64,000 bases of DNA from Reticulitermes speratus (Eukaryota; Arthropoda; Insecta; Blattodea; Rhinotermitidae). The stretch covers positions 45,456,138-45,520,137 of the forward strand of contig JAJKFL010000006.1 in assembly GCA_021186555.1 (NCBI GenBank), read 5' to 3'. Numbering within the stretch: position 1 is the first letter of the stretch; the number at the start of each line of letters is the position of its first letter. Position numbers and translations under genes: made by a program. Below are positions 19,609-30,899 of the stretch, in pieces. The notes beneath the pieces are model-generated. The model was not told where the DNA came from. It saw only the letters and a list, made by a program, of their open reading frames with translations, and did not search any database.

Positions 19609-21610
19609 TACAGTCAAGCACAGACACTACTGCTCATAGTACAGTCAAGCACAGACACTACTGCTCATAGTACAGTCAAGCACATACACTACTGCTCATA
19701 GTACAGTCAAGCACAGACACTACTGCTCATAGTACAGTCAAGCACAGACACTACTGCTCATAGTACAGTCAAGCACAGACACTACTGCTCATAGTACAGT
19801 CAAGCACAGACACTACTGCTCATAGTACAGTCAAGCACAGACACTACTGCTCATAGTACAGTCAAGCACAGACTATCTATAGTACTGTCAGACACACTAT
19901 GCTCATAGTACAGTCAAGCACAGACACTACTGCTCTATACATCAAACACAGACATACTCATAGTACAGCAAGCACAGACTACTGCTCATAGTACAGTCAA
20001 GCACAGACACTACTGCTCATAGTACAGTCAAGCACAGACACTACTGCTCATCATAGTACAGTCAAGCACAGACACTACTGCTCATAGTACAGTCAAGCAC
20101 AGACACTACTGCTCTGACAGTCAGAGACACTATGCTCAACGTACAGTCAAGCACAACACTACTGCTCATAGTACAGTCAAGCACAGACACTACTGCTCAT
20201 AGTACAGTCAAGCACAGACACTACTGCTCATACACATAGTACAGTCAAGCACAGACACTACTGCTCATAGTACAGTCAAGCACAGACACTACTGCTCATA
20301 CACATAGTACAGTCAAGCACAGACACTACTGCTCATAGTACAGTCAAGCACAGACACTACTGCTCATAGTACAGTCAAGCACAGACACTACTGCTCTACA
20401 TAGTACAGTCAAGCACAGACACTACTGCTCATAGTACAGTCAAGCACAGACACTACTGCTCATAGTACAGTCAAGCACAGACACTACTGCTCATAGTACA
20501 GTCAAGCACAGACACTACTGCATCACATAGTACAGTCAAGCACAGACACTACTGCTCATAGTACAGTCAAGCACAGACACTACTGCTCATAGTACAGTCA
20601 AGCACATACACTACTGCTCATAGTACAGTCAAGCACAGACACTACTGCTCATAGTACAGTCAAGCACAGACACTACTGCTCATAGTACAGTCAAGCACAG
20701 ACACTACTGCTCATAGTACAGTCAAGCACATACACTACTGCTCATAGTACAGTCAAGCACAGACACTACTGCTCATAGTACAGTCAAGCACAGACACTAC
20801 TGCTCATACACATAGTACAGTCAAGCACAGACACTACTGCTCATAGTACAGTCAAGCACAGACACTACTGCTCATACACATAGTACAGTCAAGCACAGAC
20901 ACTACTGCTCATAGTACAGTCAAGCACAGACACTACTGCTCATAGTACAGTCAAGCACAGACACTACTGCTCATAGTACAGTCAAGCACAGACACTACTG
21001 CTCATACACATAGTACAGTCAAGCACAGACACTACTGCTCATAGTACAGTCAAGCACAGACACTACTGCTCATACACATAGTACAGTCAAGCACAGACAC
21101 TACTGCTCATAGTACAGTCAAGCACAGACACTACTGCTCATACACATAGTACAGTCAAGCACAGACACTACTGCTCATAGTACAGTCAAGCACAGACACT
21201 ACTGCTCATACACATAGTACAGTCAAGCACAGACACTACTGCTCATAGTACAGTCAAGCACAGACACTACTGCTCATAGTACAGTCAAGCACAGACACTA
21301 CTGCTCATACACATAGTACAGTCAAGCACAGACACTACTGCTCATAGTACAGTCAAGCACAGACACTACTGCTCATACACATAGTACAGTCAAGCACAGA
21401 CACTACTGCTCATAGTACAGTCAAGCACATACACTACTGCTCATAGTACAGTCAAGCACAGACACTACTGCTCATAGTACAGTCAAGCACAGACACTACT
21501 GCTCATAGTACAGTCAAGCACAGACACTACTGCTCATAGTACAGTCAAGCACAGACACTACTACTGCTCATAGTACAGTCAAGCACAGACACTACTGCTC
21601 GTACTACAGT
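19609..21610. repeat. 31-bp minisatellite with 37-bp variant and 68-bp higher-order unit, about 2.0 kb
   Basis: The unit is ACAGTCAAGCACAGACACTA plus CTGCTCATAGT (31 bp). A 37-bp variant contains CATACACATAG. From 20.2 to 21.4 kb the two alternate, giving a 68-bp period (20229 and 20297; 20806 and 20874; 21003, 21071, 21139 and 21207; 21306 and 21374). Two patches (about 19865–19985 and 20110–20160) are full of small indels. Confidence 0.98.
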
Positions 21611-21829
21611 CTGAAGGCAACGTTTTTAAGTCTTGAAGCTTTGATTGACTAACCTGAAATAAGACCTAGACGTAGATGGGTGATTATATTAAAACGGATT
21701 GTAAAGAGATTGTAGTGGTGGAGACTGGATTCAGCTGGCTTAGGATTGGGACAAGTGGCGGGCTGTTGTGAACACTGTAATGAATCTGCAGGTTCCGTAC
21801 AATGAGGCGAATTTCTTGAATAGCTAACT

Positions 21830-21993
21830 GCATGGACCAGCGTGCTTGTAAAGCTAACAGTTTCTCAGCTGGTCAAGAAAATCCCCACATTCTGTGGAAC
21901 TAAAGGATCTTCACCGTGTTCACAGCAGCCAGCCACTTGTGTCCTATCCTGAGCCAGACTAATCCAGTCCACGCCCTCCCATCCTATTTCCTT
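21830..21993 (-). mobile_element. LINE 3' end fragment (RTE-like)
   Basis: On the minus strand it matches the 3' end also found at 41.3, 52.2 and 61.9 kb (plus-strand landmarks: GAGCCAGACTAATCCAGTCC, ATCCTATTTCCTTAAG). See the 61843 entry for the coding evidence. Confidence 0.55.
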
Positions 21994-21995
21994 AA

Positions 21996-22240
21996 GAGCC
22001 GGGTTAGCTCAGTCGGAATAGCGAGCGGGTTACTGATAGATATCCGTGGAATCTGGGGTCAGTTACTGCTAGATATCCGTGGAATCTGGGGTCAGTTTCC
22101 AGTAGGGTTCACACATTTTTCTCCATGGTTTCTACACCTGCTGTCGTGCCCACCAATGATCCTACTAAACTGGTATCGCAAGTTTTCCCCCGGGATGAAG
22201 TGACCGGGCGTGGAGGCGGCAACTCAACTCCATCAAGTGC
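21996..22240 (+). repeat. tRNA-derived SINE, type A, with internal duplication
   Basis: Head GGTTAGCTCAGTCGGAATAG. A 31-bp block (TAGATATCCGTGGAATCTGG) is duplicated inside it. The body then has GGTTCACACATTTTTCTCC, CCCACCAATGA and CGGGCGTGGAGGCGG. Confidence 0.7.
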
Positions 22241-22351
22241 ACGACATTACGAGACCATTGAGCTACACCTCTGCTTCTCCATGCGCAGGAAGAATGTTTG
22301 TTTTAAAACATCCTGAACTTTGGGGCTCCCGCGACTTTTAACATCAGTTCT

Positions 22352-22950
22352 CGTTCTAGTGGCCTGCTGCTGGTTCTAATGTTACGCTCCCTTCTAGTGG
22401 CCTGCTGCTGGTTCTAATGTTACGCTCCCTTCTAGTGGCCTGCTGCTCGGTTCTAATGTTACGCTCCCTTCTAGTGGCCTGCTGCTGGTTCTAATGTTAC
22501 GCTCCCTTCTAGTGGCCTGCTGCTGGTTCTAATGTTACGCTCCCTTCTAGTGGCCTGCTGCTGGTTCTAATGTTACGCTCCCTTCTAGTGGCCTGCTGCT
22601 GTTTCTAATGTTACGCTCCCTTCTAGTGGCTTGTTGCTGGTTCTAATGTTACGCTCCCTTCTAGTGGCCTGCTGCTGGTTCTAATGTTACGCTCTCTTCT
22701 AGTGGCCTGCTGCTGGTTCTAATGTTACGCTCCCTTCTAGTGGCCTGCTGCTGGTTCTAATGTTACGCTCCCTTCTAGTGGCCTGCTGCTGTTTCTAATG
22801 TTACGCTCCCTTCTAGTGGCTTGTTGCTGGTTCTAATGTTACGCTCCCTTCTAGTGGCCTGCTGCTGGTTCTAATGTTACGCTCCCTTCTAGTGGCCTGC
22901 TGCTCGGTTCTAATGTTACGCTCCCTTCTAGTGGCCTGCAGCTCCGTTCT
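22352..22950. repeat. 38-bp minisatellite, about 16 copies
   Basis: The unit TTCTAGTGGCCTGCTGCTGG plus TTCTAATGTTACGCTCCC repeats with few substitutions (GTTTC, TTGTTG, CTCGG variants). Confidence 0.97.
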
Positions 22951-23059
22951 GCCATCTCACCGGCAATTCTCCATGAAGTCTGCGTCCAACCGCAGTGCGT
23001 GTCACATGTGCGTCTGCATGTTGTGTTCTTAGAATGCACCGGCACTTTAATAATTATGG

Positions 23060-25785
23060 CAGTTAGCGTAGCCGGTATATGGAGTGGCTAGGCTGTGGGC
23101 TGGACATGCCGAGTTAGCGTAGCCGGTATATGGAGTGGCTAGGCTGTGGGCTGGACATGCGAGTTAACGTAGCCGGTATATGGAGTGGCTAGGCTGTGGG
23201 CTGGACATGCGAGTTAACGTAGCCGGTGTATGGAGTGGCTAGGCTGTGGGCTGGACATGCCGAGTTAGCGTAGCCGGTATATGGAGTGGCTAGGCTGTGG
23301 GCTGGACATGCCGAGTTAGCGTAGCCGGTATATGGAGTGGCTAGGCTGTGGGCTGGACATGCGAGTTAACGTAGCCGGTATATGGAGTGGCTAGGCTGTG
23401 GGCTGGACATGCGAGTTAACGTAGCCGGTGTATGGAGTGGCTAGGCTGTGGGCTGGACATGCCGAGTTAGCGTAGCCGGTATATGGAGTGGCTAGGCTGT
23501 GGGCTGGACATGCCGAGTTAGCGTTGCCGGTATATGGAGTGGCTAGGCTGTGGGCTGGACATGCCGAGTTAGCGTAGCCGGTATATGGAGTGGCTAGGCT
23601 GTGGGCTGGACATGCCGAGTTAGCGTAGCCGGTATATGGAGTGGCTAGGCTGTGGGCTGGACATGCCGATTTAGCGTAGCCGGTATATGGAGTGGCTAGG
23701 CTGTGGGCTGGACATGCCGAGTTAGCGTAGCCGGTATATGGAGTGGCTAGGCTGTGGGCTGGACATGCGAGTTAACGTAGCCGGTATATGGAGTGGCTAG
23801 GCTGTGGGCTGGACATGCGAGTTAACGTAGCCGGTATATGGAGTGGCTAGGCTGTGGGCTGGACATGCGAATTAACGTAGCCGGTATATGGAGTGGCTAG
23901 GCTGTGGGCTGGACATGCGAGTTAGCGTAGCCGGTATATGGAGTGGCTAGGCTGTGGGCTGGACATGCCGAGTTAGCGTAGCCGGTATATGGAGTGGCTA
24001 GGCTGTGGGCTGGACATGCCGAGTTAGCGTAGCCGGTATATGGAGTGGCTAGGCTGTGGGCTGGACATGCCGAGTTAGCGTAGCCGGTATATGGAGTGGC
24101 TAGGCTGTGGGCTGGACATGCCGAGTTAGCGTAGCCGGTATATGGAGTGGCTAGGCTATGGGCTGGACATGCGAGTTAACGTAGCCGGTATATGAAGTGG
24201 CTAGGCTGTGGGCTGGACATGCGAGTTAACGTAGCCGGTATATGGAGTGGCTAGGCTGTGGGCTGGACATGCCGAGTTAGCGTAGCCGGTATATGGAGTG
24301 GCTAGGCTGGGTGCTGGACATGCGAGTTAACGTAGCCGGTATATGGAGTGGCTAGGCTGTGGGCTGGACATGCGAGTTAACGTAGCAGGTATATGGAGTG
24401 GCTAGGCTGTGGGCTGGACATGCGAGTTAGCGTAGCCGGTGTATGGAGTGGCTAGGCTGTGGGCTGGACATGCGAGTTAACGTAGCCGGTATATGGAGTG
24501 GCTAGGCTGTGGGCTGGACATGCGAGTTAGCGTAGCCGGTGTATGGAGTGGCTAGGCTGTGGGCTGGACATGCCGAGTTAGCGTAGCCGGTGTATGGAGT
24601 GGCTAGGCTGTGGGCTGGACATGCGAGTTAGCGTAGCCGGTGTATGGAGTGGCTAGGCTGTGGGCTGGACATGCCGAGTTAGCGTAGCCGGTGTATGGAG
24701 TGGCTAGGCTGTGGGCTGGACATGCGAGTTAGCGTAGCCGGTGTATGGAGTGGCTAGGCTGTGGGCTGGACGTGCGAGTTAACGTAGCCGGTATATGGAG
24801 TGGCTAGGCTGTGGGATGGACATGCGAGTTAGCGTAGCCGGTATATGGAGTGGCTAGGCTGTGGGCTGGACATGCGAGTTAACGTAGCCGGTATATGGAG
24901 TGGCTAGGCTGTGGGCTGGACATGCGAGTTAGCGTAGCCGGTGTATGGAGTGGCTAGGCTGTGGGCTGGACATGCGAGTTAACGTAGCCGTATATGGAGT
25001 GGCTAGGCTGTGGGCTGGACATGCGAGTTAGCGTAGCCGGTGTATGGAGTGGCTAGGCTGTGGGCTGGACATGCCGAGTTAGCGTAGCCGGTGTATGGAG
25101 TGGCTAGGCTGTGGGCTGGACATGCGAGTTAGCGTAGCCGGTGTATGGAGTGGCTAGGCTGTGGGCTGGACATGCGAGTTAGCGTAGCCGGTGTATGGAG
25201 TGGCTAGGCTGTGGGCTGGACATGCGAGTTAGCGTAGCCGGTGTATGGAGTGGCTAGGCTGTGGGCTGGACATGCCGAGTTAGCGTAGCCGGTGTATGGA
25301 GTGGCTAGGCTGTGGGCTGGACATGCGAGTTAGCGTAGCCGGTGTATGGAGTGGCTAGGCTGTGGGCTGGACATGCCGAGTTAGCGTAGCCGGTATATGG
25401 AGTGGCTAGGCTGTGGGCTGGACATGCGAGTTAACGTAGCCGGTGTATGGAGTGGCTAGGCTGTGGGCTGGACATGCGAGTTAGCGTAGCCGGTGTATGG
25501 AGTGGCTAGGCTGTGGGCTGGACATGCGAGTTAGCGTAGCCGGTGTATGGAGTGGCTAGGCTGTGGGCTGGACATGCGAGTTAGCGTAGCCGGTGTATGG
25601 AGTGGCTAGGCTGTGGGCTGGACATGCCGAGTTAGCGTAGCCGGTGTATGGAGTGGCTAGGCTGTGGGCTGGACATGCGAGTTAGCGTAGCCGGTGTATG
25701 GAGTGGCTAGGCTGTGGGCTGGACATGCCGAGTTAGCGTAGCCGGTATATGGAGTGGCTAGGCTGTGGGCTGGACATGCGAGTTT
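23060..25785. repeat. 50/51-bp minisatellite made of SINE heads, about 54 copies
   Basis: The unit GTTAGCGTAGCCGGTATATG plus GAGTGGCTAGGCTGTGGGCT and GGACATGC(C)GA equals the 5' tRNA-like part of SINE type A. Copies are 50 bp (GCGAG) or 51 bp (GCCGAG). Most units hold a match to the pol III A box TRGCNNAGYNGG (TAGCGTAGCCGG). The last unit runs straight into a SINE body. Confidence 0.98.
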
Positions 25786-26015
25786 CATTCACGGCAGGGG
25801 CAAGTGATAAATCTCTCATCCACAGTGTCCAGACCGCCTCGGGGGCACACCCAACCTCTTCGGTAGACACCGGCGGGCTCTGTCCAGGAATGAAGAGGCC
25901 GGGACGTGAAGCCGACTACACAGCTTTATCTAGTGCCGACGTTAAGAATGAGCGGAGGTATAACTCCACTCTTCCTATATGCGTGTACAGGGACAACTTT
26001 ACCGTTTACCTTTAC
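25740..26015 (+). repeat. SINE type A joined to the end of the 50/51-bp array
   Basis: The last array unit is the head; the body follows (GTGTCCAGACCGCC, GGGCACACCCAACCTCTTCG, TCTAGTGCCGACGTTAAGAA, AACTCCACTCTTCC). The B box is decayed. This shows the parent element of the array. Confidence 0.85.
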
Positions 26016-26334
26016 TTGAACACGTAATATAAACACTGCTTCATTAAATGCAGTCATTACTTCAATTTCTGTCCAGAAATGGCCGTTGTCTTTGTGTTGG
26101 CTGTCTTCATTGGTCCTTTCAAGCGTGACGTTTGTGCAAATAGCTCGTGAAACTGGACTCGTACCTTCCGTCTCCATCAGTGAGACTGGCTGGGCAGTGC
26201 CGTTCGTCGAGTTAGTGCCAGTGCGTTCTGAGGCTCGCGAGACTGCTAAGGATGGTCGCTTGCTGTAATACAGCTGTTCACAGCTCCTTTAGAGCTTTAC
26301 ATGACGTCAATTGGACGCCACCTTACTCTAAAGA

Positions 26335-26485
26335 GGGTCCGAGATAGCTCAGTCGATATAGCGACTTGCTACGGGCTCGACGGTTCGGGTTCGGACCCCG
26401 GTGGGGCGAGATATCTTCACCACGGGCTGGTACTGGGGCCCACCCAGTTTCCTGTGCAGTGGGTACCGGAGCTCTTTCCCGGGGT
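26335..26485 (+). repeat. SINE type A, truncated by SINE type C
   Basis: Head GAGATAGCTCAGTCGATATA with B-box-like GGTTCGGACCCC, body to GTGGGTACCGGAGC and TTTCCCGGGG. It is then replaced by a second SINE head at 26488. Confidence 0.8.
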
Positions 26486-26487
26486 TA

Positions 26488-26785
26488 ACGCGATGGCGCA
26501 TTTGGTTGAGGCACTGCGCTACAAGTCGGAAGGTCGCGGGTTCGATTCCCGATGGTGTCACTGGAATTTTTCATTCACATAATCCTTTCGGTCGCACTAT
26601 GACCCTGGGGTCGACTCAATCTCTAACAGAAATGAGTACCAGGAATATTTCCTGGAGGTAAAGGCGGCCGGTGCGTAGGGCTGACAACCTTTCCACCTTC
26701 ATGTGCCGATTGTCTAGATATCTGGGAGCCTCAACCTCCTGGAACCCTAAGGGCTTGTCCAGGCCTGTAATGGGATTGCTTTACC
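26488..26785 (+). repeat. tRNA-derived SINE, type C
   Basis: A box in GATGGCGCATTTGGTTGAGG, B box GGGTTCGATTCCC. The body has CCCTGGGGTCGACTCA, AGGAATATTTCCTGG, AAGGCGGCCGGTGCGTAGGG and ends AATGGGATTGCTTTACCT. A second copy is at 28692. Confidence 0.9.
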
Positions 26786-26789
26786 TAAC

Positions 26790-26910
26790 ACCGTGTTAGG
26801 TGAGTGGTTCCTGACGTTTCAAATTATCGTAGTGCCTTCATCTTCCTTAACCCCTGAAGATGAATGAACCTGTCCTTCGAAACGTCGGTAAACACTCACA
26901 GCCACGCATT
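26790..26910. repeat. Foldback fragment
   Basis: GGTGAGTGGTTCCTGACG and CTTCATCTTCC are partly mirrored by CCTGAAGATGAATGAAC and TTCGAAACGTCGGTAAACAC. Confidence 0.5.
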
Positions 26911-27061
26911 CCTTGGTTTCCCATTAAATGTTTCGTGAAACCGGAATACACATTACGTGAGGATCAACAGTCTGAAAACCAACACATGCACTGTGTTCTT
27001 ACAAGTAAGTCAATTACCCCTACTTATGTTTCGCCTTCAACAAGCATATGTATAAATTTGA

Positions 27062-27104
27062 CCCTCTGAAGATGGCTTGTTGCAGCCGAAACATATGTAG
27101 GAGT
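27062..27104 (+). ncRNA. Hammerhead-like motif inside the foldback arm
   Basis: CTGAAGA, T, stem II GGCT/AGCC, GAAAC, ATAT, GT, A. Stem I is weak (two pairs). The inverted copy in the other arm carries the same motif on the opposite strand. Confidence 0.4.
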
Positions 27105-27164
27105 AAAATTCACTTAACAACCAACAGCTGCACTATTGAATTACAATACCACTTAAAGTTACCC

Positions 27165-27208
27165 TACATATGTTTCGGTCATTATTTGACCATCATCACG
27201 GTATCTAT
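27165..27208 (-). ncRNA. Hammerhead-like motif with core change
   Basis: On the minus strand: GTGATGA (C3 changed to G), T, stem II GGTCA/TGACC, GAAAC, ATAT, GT, A. Stem I pairs TACC with GGTA if one G bulges. Probably inactive because of the core change. Confidence 0.35.
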
Positions 27209-28030
27209 ATCTTTATGTTTCCACCTCACTGTGCGTTATCCACTTTTTTGTTGATTAATTTATTAGTGTTTTTCACTGGGAGTTGTTTTGTACACTGCAC
27301 TTATATACGTATTTGTCTGTTGAGATCGTCTGTGTCGAGTTATTTCACTGTTGTACTATTGGGGATTTGTTGTTGTGTCGTAGTTGAGTTATTTCACGAC
27401 ACATCAACCCCAACATAACCCCACTACAGCGGAGAACTCAACTACGACACAACAACAAAATCCCCAATAGTACAACAGTGAAATAACTCGACGCAGACGA
27501 TCTCAACAGACAAATACGTATATAAGTGCAGTGTACAAAACAACTCCCAGTGAAAAACACTAATAAATTAATCAACAAAAAAGTGGATAACGCACAGTGA
27601 GGTGGAAACATAAAGATATAGATACCGTGATGATGGTCAAATAATGACCGAAACATATGTAGGGTAACTTTAAGTGGTATTGTAATTCAATAGTGCAGCT
27701 GTTGGTTGTTAAGTGAATTTTACTCCTACATATGTTTCGGCTGCAACAAGCCATCTTCAGAGGGTCAAATTTATACATATGCTTGTTGAAGGCGAAACAT
27801 ATGTAGGGGTAATTGACTTACTTGTAAGAACACAGTGCATGTGTTGGTTTTTAGACTGTTGATTTGTTATCGTGATGCAGGTGAATATAACGTGAAATTG
27901 CGTAAGGATATTAGAAGCTGGATTGTGCGTCAGTATTTTGTTTGTGACGCATTAGATGTCTTCTGGGTACCGTCCGGTCAGCAGAATAATACAAACTTGA
28001 TTTCGGGCTTCCGCCGCGATGTTGATGACA

Positions 28031-28163
28031 TCTGCGGTCTTCTGGGGTATTACGTGGCGTCGTGTGGACTCTTGACCCGTGAGGATGGGACCTATACGTT
28101 GTCCCGAAACGTCGGTAAACAATTACCACACGACGCCGCGTAATAACCCCAGAAGACCGCAGA
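28031..28163. mobile_element. Foldback element (GGTCTTCTGGGGTATTAC family), second copy
   Basis: TCTGCGGTCTTCTGGGG and GGCGTCGTGTGG are mirrored by CCACACGACGCC and CCCCAGAAGACCGCAGA. The centre holds CCCGAAACGTCGGT and GAGGATGGGACC. Confidence 0.85.
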
Positions 28164-28169
28164 TTTCAG

Positions 28170-28685
28170 AATAATACAGTGCTGTTGTGCAGAAGTAGAC
28201 ATTTTGAAGGGGCACTGAAACTCGAATCCTCTCCCTTTCTAAAACAGTCGTGTGTCTGACGAGTGAGAGTTGTGCAGCCATGTCCGGCTGTGTCCGGCTG
28301 TCTCCGGGCATGGTCCGTGAACAGGACTACGCCTTCGCCTTCCTCGCACTGCGTCACACATTGACTCCAGTTTCACATTTCTGGCGGAACATGGAGACAC
28401 TCGGCGAATGGCACTCGCCACTCTCCATTCTTATTCCACGTCATTTCCAAAATGTGTGGCAGTTAATTCCAAATCCAGGGCCGTTATACGTAGATAAAGA
28501 CACCCCTACCCCTTCCCGTCGGTGTAGGCGAATAACTGAGCCAGTGTTGGCACAAAGTGCTGAGCACTTACATTCCTGCACAATCAGAAATTAGTGTCAG
28601 CATTTGTGAAACAAATGTAGGTGTGATGATATCGAAAGACAGTGTTTGTTTGTGGGTATTGCAAATAAATATCTGTTGTGCTGCT
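28170..28685. other. Intergenic, nothing recognised
   Basis: A 114-codon plus-strand frame (28250–28594) has no recognisable motif. Possibly repeat-derived. Confidence 0.35.
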
Positions 28686-28691
28686 GTGAAC

Positions 28692-29000
28692 GGGGCGCGC
28701 CGTGGCGCAGTTGGTTGAGGCACTACGCTACAAACCGGAACGTCGCGGGTTCGATTCCCGATGGTGTCATTGGAATTTTTTCTTGACATAATCGTTTCGG
28801 CCGCACTATGGCCCTGGGGTCGACTCAGCCTCTAACAGAAATGAGTACCAGGAATATTTCCTGGGGGGTAAAGGCGGCCGGTGCGTAGGGCTGATAACCT
28901 TACCACCTTCATGTGCCGATTGTCTACAAATCTGGGAGCCTCAACCTCCTGGACCCCTCAGGGCCTGTCCAGGCCTGTAATGGGATTGCTTTACCTTTAC
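28692..29000 (+). repeat. tRNA-derived SINE, type C, second copy
   Basis: A box in CGTGGCGCAGTTGGTTGAGG, B box GGGTTCGATTCCC, same body blocks as 26488, ending GGGATTGCTTTACC. Confidence 0.9.
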
Positions 29001-29138
29001 TGCTGTGAATTGAAACAAACAGGCTATAGACGTATGTACAGTACAAGGAACGAGAGAAGTGGAATAATGTGGCCGAAAGCAGGGATTTGGAAACTGCAAA
29101 GGATAAGGAGAGGATATGAGAAGGGAAGTTATCTTTTT

Positions 29139-29153
29139 GGGGGGGGGGGGGGG
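29139..29153. repeat. Poly-G run
   Basis: About 15 consecutive G in otherwise unremarkable DNA. Confidence 0.9.
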
Positions 29154-29299
29154 TGTAAACATATAGGAATATCAAAAACGAAAAAGTAGAGAGAGGAACT
29201 CGTTCTCAGTAAGTGGTTGAATGTGAAGTAAGATGTAGGCTGTTTGAAAGTGTTGACTGCTAGAAATGTAGCGGGGATAAAAATGTTGGTAAGTACCTG

Positions 29300-30895
29300 T
29301 TGAAAACTAGATGTCAGTGTAAGGTACATCAGTAGGAGAGTGGCCGTAGGTGGCATGAAAACTAGATGACAGTGTAAGGTACATCAGTAGGACAGTGGCC
29401 GTAGGTGGCATGAAAACTAGATGTCAGTGTAAGGTACATCAGTAGGAGAGTGGTCGTAGGTGGCATGAAAACTAGATGACAGTGTAAGGTACATCAGTAG
29501 GACAGTGGCCGTAGGTGGCATGAAAACTAGATGACAGTGTAAGGTACATCAGTAGGAGAGTGGCCGTAGGTGGCATGAAAACTAGATGTCAGTGTAAGGT
29601 ACATCAGTAGGAGAGTGGCCGTAGGTGGCATGAAAACTAGATGACAGTGTAAGGTACATCAGTAGGACAGTGGCCGTAGGTGGCATGAAAACTAGATGTC
29701 AGTGTAAGGTACATCAGTAGGACAGTGGCCGTAGGTGGCATGAAAACTAGATGACAGTGTAAGGTACATCAGTAGGACAGTGGCCGTAGGTGGCATGAAA
29801 ACTAGATGTCAGTGTAAGGTACATCAGTAGGAGAGTGGCCGTAGGTGGCATGAAAACTAGATGTCAGTGTAAGGTACATCAGTAGGAGAGTGGCCGTAGG
29901 TGGCATGAAAACTAGATGTCAGTGTAAGGTACATCAGTAGGAGAGTGGCCGTAGGTGGCATGAAAACTAGATGTCAGTGTAAGGTACATCAGTAGGAGAG
30001 TGGCCGTAGGTGGCATGAAAACTAGATGTCAGTGTAAGGTACATCAGTAGGAGAGTGGCCGTAGGTGGCATGAAAACTAGATGTCAGTGTAAGGTACATC
30101 AGTAGGAGAGTGGCCGTAGGTGGCATGAAAACTAGATGTCAGTGTAAGGTACATCAGTAGGAGAGTGGCCGTAGGTGGCATGAAAACTAGATGTCAGTGT
30201 AAGGTACATCAGTAGGAGAGTGGCCGTAGGTGGCATGAAAACTAGATGTCAGTGTAAGGTACATCAGTAGGAGAGTGGCCGTAGGTGGCATGAAAACTAG
30301 ATGTCAGTGTAAGGTACATCAGTAGGAGAGTGGCCGTAGGTGGCATGAAAACTAGATGTCAGTGTAAGGTACATCAGTAGGAGAGTGGCCGTAGGTGGCA
30401 TGAAAACTAGATGTCAGTGTAAGGTACATCAGTAGGACAGTGGCCGTAGGTGGCATGAAAACTAGATGTCAGTGTAAGGTACATCAGTAGGAGAGTGGCC
30501 GTAGGTGGCATGAAAACTAGATGTCAGTGTAAGGTACATCAGTAGGACAGTGGCCGTAGGTGGCATGAAAACTAGATGTCAGTGTAAGGTACATCAGTAG
30601 GAGAGTGGCCGTAGGTGACATGAAAACTAGATGTCAGTGTAAGGTACATCAGTAGGAGAGTGGCCGTAGGTGACATGAAAACTAGATGTCAGTGTAAGGT
30701 ACATCAGTAGGAGAGTGGCCGTAGGTAGCATGAAAACTAGATGTCAGTGTAAGGTACATCAGTAGGAGAGTGGCCGTAGGTGGCATGAAAACTAGATGTC
30801 AGTGTAAGGTACATCAGTAGGAGAGTGGCCGTAGGTGGCATGAAAACTAGATGTCAGTGTAAGGTACATCAGTAGGAGAGTGGCCGTAGGTGGCA
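29300..30895. repeat. 55-bp minisatellite, about 29 copies
   Basis: The unit GGCATGAAAACTAGATGTCA plus GTGTAAGGTACATCAGTAGG and AGAGTGGCCGTAGGT repeats at 55 bp. Variants GATGACAG/GATGTCAG and GGACAG/GGAGAG are mixed on the left and become uniform to the right, suggesting recent homogenisation there. Confidence 0.98.
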
Positions 30896-30899
30896 AGCG

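Larger units (their letters stand above)
26963..27863. mobile_element. Large foldback element, about 430-bp arms, 44-bp spacer
   Basis: The arms 26963–27390 and 27435–27863 are almost perfectly inverted, so mirrored frames encode identical peptides. Each arm contains three blocks with TACATATGTTTCGG or its complement; two are hammerhead-like. No transposase is present. The ends match the small foldback at 15912–16030. Confidence 0.95.

Noticed and set aside
19609..21610. CRISPR array
   Set aside because: No unique spacers; the 31-bp units are directly adjacent and the DNA is eukaryotic.
27170..27778. Identical peptides on opposite strands as a duplicated gene pair
   Set aside because: Mirror images produced by the foldback arms; hydrophobic content arises from AT-rich DNA.
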